Source: a bacterium
GTDB taxonomy: Bacteria > Blakebacterota > Blakebacteria > Blakebacterales > Blakebacteraceae
Direction of reading: 5' to 3'
Length of the DNA: 5,907 nucleotides
NCBI GenBank assembly: GCA_025774205.1
Contig: JALGWK010000365.1
Location: 1 to 5,907 of the forward strand
Part shown: positions 1 through 5,569 of the stretch, piece after piece
Position numbering within the stretch: position 1 is the first letter of the stretch
Layout: every line of letters starts with the position of its first letter
Notes under the pieces: model-generated
Told to the model about the DNA's origin: nothing
The model's database searches: none
What the model saw: only the letters and a program-made list of their open reading frames with translations
Translations under genes and position numbers: made by a program

Positions 1-2
1 CG

Positions 3-767
3 GGGCGTCTGCTCCACCGGGCCGTGGATGAGGGGGATCTTGTTTCGGAGGGATCCTTGATAGCTCTCATCGATTCCACTGCCCTGGTCGAAGCCCGGGA
101 GCTGATCCGGGTTGGTCTGCAGGTGATCGCGGTTCAGCGCCACCAGGCGGAAACGGTGCTGGCAGCGGCCCGGGAACGGTTCGATCAGGCGATTCTCAAC
201 CGCGACCGGGTGAAACGACTGGTAGAGGGGAACGCGGCGACCAGGGCGCAGTTCGATGAACTGGAGTCGCTGGTCGAACTGGCCACCCGGCTGGTCGAAG
301 GCGCTGAGACAGCCTTCGAGGTCTTTCCCATCAAGGAAACGGAGATCAGGCTCCGCATGGCCTCCCTCCAGCGTCAGATCAGAGAGTGCAGTCTCTTCGC
401 GCCGCGCGCGGGCAGGGTCATCACGGTTTACCTTGAGCCTGGCGAGGTGGCGGCACCCGGCCGGGGGATCGTGCGGATCGCCGATCTTGAAGAACTCCAT
501 GTACGGGTTTACATTCCCGCCCCTCTCATCGGTCGGGTCACCCTCGGCGGCGAGGCGGTCGTTCGGGTGGACTCCTTCCCCGACCGGACCTTCCCCGGAC
601 GGGTCGTCCACATCGCCGATGAAGCCGAGTTCACACCGAAGAACGTGCAGACTCCCGAGGCCAGGGCCGACCTCGTCTTCGCCGTGAAGGTGACGGTAGC
701 CAATCGGGAGGGGCATCTGAAAATCGGTCTTCCCGCTGATGTCGATCTGCCCGGGATAACGCCGTGA
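3..767 (+). CDS. HlyD-family periplasmic adaptor (membrane-fusion) subunit of an ABC exporter, 5'-truncated
   Basis: The frame is open to the left edge, so the true start, signal peptide or membrane anchor, and first beta strands lie outside the window; the GTG at 24 is only an internal valine. Visible parts in order: the first lipoyl half-motif (VDEGDLVSEGSLIALID, about 24-75); a helical hairpin rich in Glu, Arg, Ala and Leu (about 80-380); the second lipoyl half (FAPRAGRVITVYLEPGEV, about 395-450); then a beta-barrel region ending with FTPKNVQTPEARADLVFAVKV (about 630-690) and a Gly-Leu-Pro-Ala-Asp-Val close. The FTPKNVQT stretch is typical of YbhG/YhiI-type adaptors. Such proteins bridge an inner-membrane ABC transporter to the outer membrane. 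The stop TGA (765-767) overlaps the start of ATPase 1, showing tight operon coupling. The family call is firm; the substrate is unknown. Confidence 0.9.
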   Translation, partial: GRLLHRAVDEGDLVSEGSLIALIDSTALVEARELIRVGLQVIAVQRHQAETVLAAARERFDQAILNRDRVKRLVEGNAATRAQFDELESLVELATRLVEGAETAFEVFPIKETEIRLRMASLQRQIRECSLFAPRAGRVITVYLEPGEVAAPGRGIVRIADLEELHVRVYIPAPLIGRVTLGGEAVVRVDSFPDRTFPGRVVHIADEAEFTPKNVQTPEARADLVFAVKVTVANREGHLKIGLPADVDLPGITP

Positions 768-1690
768 TGCCGGTTCTTTCCACGGAATCACTTTCAAAAT
801 CATACGGGAAGGTCTCTGCCCTGTCCGGGCTCGAGATCGCTCTCGCGCGGGGAACCGTCACCGGGATCCTCGGTCCCGACGGCGCGGGGAAGACCACGGC
901 CATGCGATTGCTGACCGGTCTCCTCCGACCCGGGGCAGGGAGGGTCCTGTTGGGGGAGGAGGATGTGACCGGCTCCCGCGCTTCCAGCGGACGGATCGGA
1001 TACATGCCGCAGCGATTCAGTCTCTACCCCGACCTGAGCGTGGACGAGAATCTGAAATTCTACGCCAATATTTTCGGGGTGCGCGGTGGGGAACGTCGCG
1101 AACGGACCGAACAGCTGCTCCAATTCGCGCGATTGACACCCTTCCGCAAGCGGCGGGCCGCGGCCCTCTCGGGCGGCATGAAACAGAAGCTGGCCCTGGC
1201 CTGCACGCTGATCCACACCCCCGAGATACTGCTCCTTGACGAGCCGACCACCGGCGTGGACCCGATCTCGCGGGCGGAGCTGTGGGAGATCCTGCTCGAA
1301 CTGAAGGAGCAGGGAACCACCATCCTGGTGAGTACACCCTACATGGATGAGGCCGATCGATGTGACGAGGTACTCATCCTCCGGGACGGGATCATCCTCG
1401 ACCGCGGTTCCCCGACGGAACTGCGCTCCCGGTTTCCCCACGAGATCATCGAGATCGAGGCCAGGCCGGTCGGCGAGGCCACCCGGATCCTGGAGCGATT
1501 CGACGGGGTCCGCGAAGTGGTGCCGTTCGGAACCAGGATCCATCTGACGATGCTGGCCGGTAGAGAGGACCGGGAGATGCTGCGGGAGGCGCTCATCGGG
1601 GAGGGTGTGGAGGTCGGTTCCATCCGGACCGCGTCTCCCAGCCTGGAAGATGTCTTCGTGGCGCTCGCCACCGGAGTCGACGCGGCATGA
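764..1690 (+). CDS. ABC-2 exporter ATPase subunit 1 (equivalent to the N-terminal half of YbhF)
   Basis: This is a 308-residue cytoplasmic ATPase that should energise the permeases encoded downstream. Motifs: Walker A GPDGAGKTT (residues 37-45), Q-loop Gln83 in YMPQ, signature LSGGM (135-139), Walker B LLLDEP (156-161) with catalytic Glu160, and D-loop GVDP (164-167). The switch position reads VSTPYMDEAD, so Pro192 stands where the histidine normally is. From memory, the N-terminal ATPase half of E. coli YbhF also lacks this His, so this looks like a family trait rather than damage. A C-terminal region of about 90 residues follows and ends in SLEDVFVAL, typical of drug-export ATPases. Start: GTG 764 or ATG 767; both overlap the adaptor stop and neither has a strong ribosome-binding site, so coupled translation is likely. 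The end overlaps ATPase 2 by 4 nt (ATGA). Confidence 0.93.
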   Translation: MMPVLSTESLSKSYGKVSALSGLEIALARGTVTGILGPDGAGKTTAMRLLTGLLRPGAGRVLLGEEDVTGSRASSGRIGYMPQRFSLYPDLSVDENLKFYANIFGVRGGERRERTEQLLQFARLTPFRKRRAAALSGGMKQKLALACTLIHTPEILLLDEPTTGVDPISRAELWEILLELKEQGTTILVSTPYMDEADRCDEVLILRDGIILDRGSPTELRSRFPHEIIEIEARPVGEATRILERFDGVREVVPFGTRIHLTMLAGREDREMLREALIGEGVEVGSIRTASPSLEDVFVALATGVDAA

Positions 1691-2197
1691 CTCCGCCCGG
1701 GACGATCGCCATAGAGACGCGAGGACTCACACGCAACTTCAGGCGATTCACCGCCGTGGATGAAGTCTCCTTCCAGGTGGAGCGGGGCGAAGTGTTCGGT
1801 CTGCTGGGAGCGAACGGGGCGGGCAAGACCACCACCATCCGGATGCTCACCGGCCTTCTTCGTCCCAGCCGGGGTGAGGCATGGGTGGTCGGTGTGCCGG
1901 TCCACTCTTCACCGGAGAAGGTAAAGCGCCAGCTGGGGTACATGTCTCAGCGCTTCTCCCTCTATGAGGACCTCACGGTCGGGGAGAATCTCACCTTCTT
2001 CGGCGGGGTCTATGGCCTGCCCGGATCAGAAATCAGGCAACGGAAGGAAGAACTGCTCGACCTCTTCGATCTCGATGGACTGGCCGACCGGATCACGTCG
2101 AGCCTGCCGACCGGGCACCGACAGCGGCTGGCCCTGGCCTCGGCGCTCATCCACAAACCTCAACTCCTCTTCCTCGATGAACCGACCGGCGGGATCG

Positions 2198-2208
2198 ATC
2201 CCCGATCT
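2198..2208 (+). other. Deletion/frameshift junction in ATPase 2
   Basis: This is where the frame carrying Walker A, Walker B and the D-loop gives way to the frame carrying the H-loop. Three GATC tetramers lie within 15 nt (2193-2207), two of them inside CGATC. That is the kind of short direct repeat between which slippage deletions occur. The missing helix of about 11 residues plus the one-base offset fits a loss of about 32 bases, but the exact endpoints cannot be assigned without an intact relative. Confidence 0.7.
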
Positions 2209-2387
2209 GGCCGTTGCCGGTACGACCGTCATGGTGACCACCCACTACATGGATGAGGCGGAGTACTGTCATCGCCTCGGGATCATGCGGGAGGGCCGGA
2301 TCGTGGCCGTCGGCACACCCGATGAACTCCGGGAACGGCACTCGGCCGCAACCATGGAAGAGGTTTTCCTCGGGGTTGCCGGACAGC

Positions 2388-2396
2388 AGGAGGAGG
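2388..2396 (+). promoter_or_regulatory. Strong Shine-Dalgarno sequence for permease 1
   Basis: AGGAGGAGG lies inside the last codons of the ATPase 2 reading frame and 4-7 nt before GTG 2401. It supports the GTG start. It also means permease 1 could be translated even though ribosomes on the broken ATPase 2 frame stop at 2256, about 145 nt upstream. Confidence 0.7.
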
Positions 2397-2400
2397 CCTC

Positions 2401-3549
2401 GTGATCGGCCGGATCGCGGCCGTCATGGCCAAGGAGTTCCGGCACATCGTACGGGATTCCCGGAGCCTGATGATCATCTTCCTGATGCCGGTGGTGATGA
2501 CCTTCCTCTACGGCTACGCCATGAATTTCGATGTCAGGGACATCCCCCTGGGGGTGGTCGATCATGACCGCACCCCTGTCTCCCGGGAACTGACCTCCTC
2601 CTTCCTGGCCTCGGGACAGTTCATCCTGGCCGGGCGCTACCGGGACATGGCTGAGGCTGAAGCCGGATTCAGCCTGCGGGAATCGGTCCTCACCCTGGTG
2701 ATCCCGGCAGGTTTCTCCCGTTCACTCGAGGGAGGCGCCGAGCGGCAGATCGGACTCCTCGTGGACGGCTCCGATCCCAACACCGCCTCGATCGCCCTCG
2801 GGTATGCCCGCGGGATCATCTCCCGGGTAGCGGTGGAGGGTTCGATCAAGGCGCTCTCGGCGCTGCGGGACGGGACCGGAAGCATGGTCGGCTGGGAGGG
2901 CCTGCCGATCGAACTCCATCCCCGCTTCTGGTATAACCCGGAACAGAAGAGCAGCCACTTCATTGTGCCGGCCCTGATCGCGGTCATCCTGATGATGGCC
3001 TCGGCGCTCCTGACGAGCGTCACCGTCGTCCGGGAGAAGGAAACGGGAACCCTCGAGCAGCTCCTGGTAAGTCCCGTACGCCCGACCGAACTCATCATCG
3101 GCAAGGTGCTGCCCTACGGGGTCCTGGCCCTGGCTGATGGAGCCTTCATCCTCTTTTTCGGATCCATGGTCTTCGGGGTACCGATCCGCGGCAGTCTCCT
3201 CGTCCTCTTCGGTTACACGGGGATCTACATCATGGCGGCCCTCACCATCGGTCTCGTCATCTCCACCTTTGTCAACGAACAGCGGGTCGCGATGTTCGGC
3301 GCGATGTTCGCGACGGTTCTGCCCGCCTTCATGCTCTCCAATTTCATCTTCCCGGTGAAGAGCATGCCCCTGTTCCTGCAGTGGGTCAGCAAGGCGGTTC
3401 CGGCCACCTACTACATCCCGATCGTGCGCGGAGTGCTGCTGAAGGGAGTCGGCGCGGAAGTGTTCCTGAACAATGGTCTCTTCCTCCTCGCGCTTGCCTT
3501 CGGATTGACAGTCATCAGCATAGCCCGCTTCAGACCGAGGCTTGACTGA
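2401..3549 (+). CDS. ABC-2 type transporter permease 1 (YbhS-like)
   Basis: This is a 382-residue inner-membrane subunit, the usual length for ABC-2 permeases of the YbhS/YhhJ type. The layout is a short cytoplasmic N-terminus with KEFRHIVRDSRSL, TM1 (about 22-41), a large extracytoplasmic domain (about 43-185), TM2 (about 187-210), the hallmark loop REKETGTLEQLLVSP (211-225), and further membrane segments at about 235-258, 264-288, 297-317 and 357-375. The conserved N-terminal MPVVMTFLYGYA and the FPVKSMP region before the last helices are typical of the family. It should pair with permease 2 to form the translocation path. The GTG start overlaps the ATPase 2 reading-frame stop by 3 nt and is supported by a strong ribosome-binding site. 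The frame is intact, in contrast to ATPase 2. Confidence 0.93.
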   Translation: MIGRIAAVMAKEFRHIVRDSRSLMIIFLMPVVMTFLYGYAMNFDVRDIPLGVVDHDRTPVSRELTSSFLASGQFILAGRYRDMAEAEAGFSLRESVLTLVIPAGFSRSLEGGAERQIGLLVDGSDPNTASIALGYARGIISRVAVEGSIKALSALRDGTGSMVGWEGLPIELHPRFWYNPEQKSSHFIVPALIAVILMMASALLTSVTVVREKETGTLEQLLVSPVRPTELIIGKVLPYGVLALADGAFILFFGSMVFGVPIRGSLLVLFGYTGIYIMAALTIGLVISTFVNEQRVAMFGAMFATVLPAFMLSNFIFPVKSMPLFLQWVSKAVPATYYIPIVRGVLLKGVGAEVFLNNGLFLLALAFGLTVISIARFRPRLD

Positions 3550-3551
3550 TC

Positions 3552-4682
3552 ATGCCGAAGAGTCTGCGGATCATAGGCCATCTCGTCCGGAAGGAGTTCA
3601 TCCAGGTCTTCCGGGACCACCAGATGCGCGCCATGATGTTCATGATGCCGGTCGTCATGGTGCTGATGCTGGGGTACGCCATCACGGTCGACGTCCGCGA
3701 TCTCTCCCTCGGGGTGGTCGATTACGATCACTCGCCGGAGAGCCGTCAGCTCGTGGAGAAGTTCCGGCATAATGAGACCTTCGCCCTCGACCGGGTCATG
3801 AGCGGGCCGGCGGAGATCAGGGATGCCCTCGATCGGGGGGAAGTGTCGGCGGTCCTGGTCATCCCTGACGGTTTTGCCCGTCATCTGGGTCGCTATGAGA
3901 CGGTCGAGGTCCAGCTGCTGCTCGACGGGGTGGATTCCAACGCCTCCCTGATCGCCTCGAACCATGTCAGGGGAATCGTGGAATCGTTCTCCCTCGGGGT
4001 GGTGCGGGTCTCCCTGGCCGGCGCGCCGCTGCCCGATCTCCTGCCGCGGGTTCGGGTCCTCTACAATCCGGAGCTGATCAGCCGGTTCTACATGATTCCC
4101 GGAGTCGTGGTGGTCCTGCTGACCATGCTGACAACCCTCCTGACCGGTCTCGGACTGGTACGGGAGAAAGAGACCGGGACCCTCGAACAGCTCTCTGTCA
4201 CTCCGATCCGGACCGGGGAGCTGATCGTGGGCAAGCTCCTCCCCTTCGTCTTCATCGCCTTCTTCGTCCTCGCGATCGCCCTTTCGGTCTGCCTCCTCTG
4301 GTTCGGCGTCCCGATGCGGGGATCGTGGGGCCTGCTGATCCTTTTCTCGCTCCTCTTCCTGCTCAACACCCTCGGTATGGGACTGCTGGTAAGCACGATC
4401 GCCCGGACCCAGCAGCAGGCGCTCTTCATGGTCTGGTTCTTCCTCATCTTCGGGATCATCATGTCGGGCTTCTTCTTCCCGATCGAGAACATGCCGCCCC
4501 TGATGCAGCGTCTCACCTACCTGAATCCGCTGCGTCTGCGTTACTTCCTGGTGGTGGTCCGGGAGCTGTTCCTGAAAGGGAGCGGCCTGGCGTCGTTCCG
4601 TCTGGAACTGACAGGATTGCTGATATTGGGGCCGATCGCGATAACGCTGGCAGCGATCAGGTTCACGAAACGGGCGCGCTGA
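3552..4682 (+). CDS. ABC-2 type transporter permease 2 (YbhR-like)
   Basis: This 376-residue inner-membrane protein is a paralogue of permease 1 with the same layout: KEFIQVFRDHQMR before TM1 (about 26-44), an extracytoplasmic domain (about 45-178), TM2 (about 180-202), the loop REKETGTLEQLSVTP (204-218), and TM segments at about 228-251, 258-280, 288-310 and 351-371. FFFPIENMPP (307-316) and YLNPLRLRYFLVVVRELFLKG (about 323-343) are strongly conserved family features. The start ATG is 2 nt after the permease 1 stop, with GAGG at 3537-3540 as a modest ribosome-binding site, so coupled translation is likely. The intact frame and shared features imply a permease heterodimer. It is the last gene of the operon; the next gene is convergent, 17 nt away. 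Confidence 0.93.
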   Translation: MPKSLRIIGHLVRKEFIQVFRDHQMRAMMFMMPVVMVLMLGYAITVDVRDLSLGVVDYDHSPESRQLVEKFRHNETFALDRVMSGPAEIRDALDRGEVSAVLVIPDGFARHLGRYETVEVQLLLDGVDSNASLIASNHVRGIVESFSLGVVRVSLAGAPLPDLLPRVRVLYNPELISRFYMIPGVVVVLLTMLTTLLTGLGLVREKETGTLEQLSVTPIRTGELIVGKLLPFVFIAFFVLAIALSVCLLWFGVPMRGSWGLLILFSLLFLLNTLGMGLLVSTIARTQQQALFMVWFFLIFGIIMSGFFFPIENMPPLMQRLTYLNPLRLRYFLVVVRELFLKGSGLASFRLELTGLLILGPIAITLAAIRFTKRAR

Positions 4683-4688
4683 TCAGCG
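4677..4688. repeat. Perfect 12-bp palindrome at the convergent gene ends
   Basis: CGCTGATCAGCG is a perfect inverted repeat spanning the stop codon of permease 2 and reaching into the 17-nt gap before the convergent gene. As RNA it could form only a 4-bp stem around a GATC loop and no T-tract follows, so a terminator role is unproven. Confidence 0.4.
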
Positions 4689-4699
4689 GTCGGCGTAAT

Positions 4700-4963
4700 C
4701 TAGAACCATCGACTGCGCTTCTTCCGGGAGAGCGGCCGTTCCTTGCGGCGTCGTTCCAGGTCCGCGGCCGCTTCCTCCTCCTTCCTGTGGATCCACTCCC
4801 TGATCCGGCGGCCCTTTTCGGTATCCTCCGGGTAGAGGAGGAGCAATCCCGCCGAGAGCGTCACGATGCCCTGGATGCCCGGCACGATCATACCGATCGC
4901 ACCGATACCCACCAGGGAGACTCCGGCGCTCTTCCTGAGTAATTTCTTGAAAGTATCAGTCAT
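4700..4963 (-). CDS. Small hairpin membrane protein, resembling the PGPGW-type (PF09656) putative transmembrane family
   Basis: This is an 87-residue protein of unknown function. After a short basic N-terminus (KKLLRKS), residues about 12-44 form two closely spaced hydrophobic segments joined by VPGIQG (27-32), with a Gly-rich first segment and a LSAGLLLLYPED exit. That is a re-entrant-like or two-helix hairpin. The remaining half is a highly charged tail rich in Arg, Lys and Glu (EKGRRIREWIHRKEEEAAAD), probably a cytoplasmic helix. The pattern resembles short proteins of the PGPGW type, but the family assignment is from memory and tentative. No in-frame start lies just upstream of ATG 4963, and no Shine-Dalgarno sequence is visible. 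A TATGAT-like -10 ends only about 10 nt before the ATG, so a very short or leaderless transcript is possible. It runs convergently with the exporter and divergently from the adenosine-kinase-family gene. Confidence 0.8.
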   Translation of the reverse strand: MTDTFKKLLRKSAGVSLVGIGAIGMIVPGIQGIVTLSAGLLLLYPEDTEKGRRIREWIHRKEEEAAADLERRRKERPLSRKKRSRWF

Positions 4964-4978
4964 GGGCGTACTATCATA
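4947..4978. promoter_or_regulatory. Possible divergent promoter with overlapping -10 elements
   Basis: Plus strand: TTGAAA (4947-4952) and TATCAT (4972-4977), spaced 19 nt, which is longer than ideal. Minus strand: TATGAT (complement of 4973-4978) upstream of the small membrane protein, with no good -35 at the right distance. The two -10-like hexamers occupy nearly the same bases between divergent genes. This comes from consensus matching by eye only. Confidence 0.3.
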
Positions 4979-5000
4979 CGTTCCTGGTTACCCGTTGTTT

Positions 5001-5042
5001 CAGCACCTTCTTCTCAGGACCTTCATTTCAGGACCTTCAGCA
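5001..5042 (+). repeat. Three-copy 14-nt tandem repeat before the adenosine-kinase-family start
   Basis: Copies are CAGCACCTTCTTCT (5001-5014), CAGGACCTTCATTT (5015-5028) and CAGGACCTTCAGCA (5029-5042). Copies 2 and 3 share an exact 12-nt word, TCAGGACCTTCA, starting at 5014 and 5028, and copy 1 matches copy 2 at 11 of 14 positions. The array ends 3 nt before ATG 5046 and 15 nt before ATG 5058. Its AGGA cores resemble ribosome-binding sites but sit far from the start. It could be an operator, an mRNA element or a slippage product. Confidence 0.6.
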
Positions 5043-5057
5043 AGGATGGTTGCCGTC

Positions 5058-5540
5058 ATGGAATTCACTCTGGTCCCCATCGACAAGCCCGCGGAACTGA
5101 ACGTGATCCTCGGTCAATCGCATTTCATCAAGACCGTGGAGGACCTGCACGAAGTCATAATCCAGAGTGTGCCGGGGATCAAGTTCGGGCTCGCCTTCTG
5201 TGAGGCTTCCGGACCGCGACTGATCCGCTATTCCGGCACTGATGACGAGATGATCGCCGGAGCCCGCCGGGCATGCGCCGATGTCGCGGCCGGCCACTTC
5301 TTTGCCATCTTCCTGCGGGATGCCTTCCCGATCAACATCCTGAACGCGGTCAAGATGGTGCCCGAGGTCTGCCGGATCTATTGCGCCACCGCCAATCCGC
5401 TCCAGGTGATCGTGGTGGAATCGGACGCGGGTCGGGGGGTCGCCGGCGTCATCGACGGGCAGACGCCGCGCGGGGAAGAGACCGAAGAGCAGCAGCAGGA
5501 ACGGAAGGATTTTCTCCGCATGATCGGCTACAAACTGTAA
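5058..5540 (+). CDS. Adenosine-specific kinase family protein (PF04008)
   Basis: This is a 160-residue cytoplasmic protein that matches, nearly end to end, the small adenosine-binding family known from archaea and scattered bacteria. Conserved blocks: LGQSHFIKTVEDLHE (about residues 11-26), SVPGIKFGLAFCEASGPRL (about 30-48), AGHFFAIFLRDAFPINILNA (about 72-93), VPEVCRIYCATANPLQVIV (about 97-116) and GVIDGQTPRGEETEEQ (about 125-140), ending RKDFLRMIGYKL. A structure of an archaeal member bound to adenosine or AMP gave the family its name; the physiological reaction is not settled. ATG 5058 is chosen because family members begin with a Met-Glu-Leu-like strand here. ATG 5046, four codons earlier, is the alternative, with AAGGA at 5042-5046 serving the 5058 start. 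The frame extends to 4866, but that extension overlaps the divergent gene and lacks family similarity. The SDR gene follows after 29 nt. Confidence 0.93.
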   Translation: MEFTLVPIDKPAELNVILGQSHFIKTVEDLHEVIIQSVPGIKFGLAFCEASGPRLIRYSGTDDEMIAGARRACADVAAGHFFAIFLRDAFPINILNAVKMVPEVCRIYCATANPLQVIVVESDAGRGVAGVIDGQTPRGEETEEQQQERKDFLRMIGYKL

Positions 5541-5553
5541 CCCCGGACCGGGG
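5541..5553. repeat. Short GC inverted repeat between the adenosine-kinase-family and SDR genes
   Basis: CCCCGGACCGGGG is a perfect inverted repeat around a central A, directly after the TAA stop. As RNA it could form a 4-bp GC stem with a 5-nt loop. No T-run follows and the SDR ribosome-binding site is 7 nt downstream, so it is unlikely to end transcription. It may only modulate translation or stability, or be chance. Confidence 0.4.
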
Positions 5554-5569
5554 ATATCTGGAGGCCATG

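Larger units (their letters stand above)
1687..2404 (+). pseudogene. ABC-2 exporter ATPase subunit 2 (equivalent to the C-terminal half of YbhF), broken by an internal deletion and frameshift
   Basis: ATG 1687 overlaps the stop of ATPase 1 and has GGAG at 1673-1676. Visible in frame: Walker A GANGAGKTT (residues 41-49), Q-loop Gln88, a degenerate signature LPTGHRQRLALA (140-151) as in YbhF-type second domains, Walker B LLFLDEP (160-166) and D-loop GIDP (169-172). After Pro172 (codon 2200-2202) the frame becomes unrelated sequence and stops at 2254-2256, giving 189 residues. The proper C-terminus continues in the +1 frame from GAT 2204: DLAVAGTTVMVTTHYMDEAE, with the switch His at 2243-2245, then ATMEEVFLGVAG and a TGA at 2402-2404. 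Relative to the family, about 11 residues (the SRREFW-type helix) are missing between the two parts, and the frame change requires loss of 3n+2 bases. An undamaged gene would give about 250 residues. The products are probably an inactive N-terminal fragment plus an untranslated tail. A sequencing or assembly error remains possible. Confidence 0.85.

Noticed and set aside
1339-1905. Minus-strand open frame of about 190 codons antisense to the ATPases
   Set aside because: Its sequence is low-complexity, rich in Arg, Ser and Pro, with no recognisable domain; it is a high-GC shadow of two clear plus-strand genes.
2198-2208. Programmed +1 frameshifting at CCC-C in ATPase 2
   Set aside because: CCC followed by C can favour a +1 shift and the direction is right, but about 11 conserved residues would still be missing and no SD-like stimulator or slow stop codon sits at the site, so a deletion fits better.
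3411-3965. Minus-strand open frame antisense to the permeases
   Set aside because: The His/Asp-rich composition and lack of any fold or motif mark it as the shadow of the two permease genes.
4325-4942. Plus-strand open frame across the end of permease 2 and the convergent gene
   Set aside because: It runs out of frame through conserved permease sequence and antisense to the small membrane protein, with no motif of its own.
4866-5057. Long N-terminal extension of the adenosine-kinase-family protein
   Set aside because: The open frame upstream overlaps the minus-strand small membrane protein and the tandem repeat, and the protein family begins at the Met-Glu of 5058.
4964-5057. Small CRISPR-like array or riboswitch in the intergenic gap
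   Set aside because: The repeats are 14 nt with no spacers, and the gap is too short and unstructured for a known riboswitch.
5541-5553. Rho-independent terminator after the adenosine-kinase-family gene
   Set aside because: The inverted repeat gives only a 4-bp stem, lacks a T-tract, and lies immediately before the SDR ribosome-binding site.
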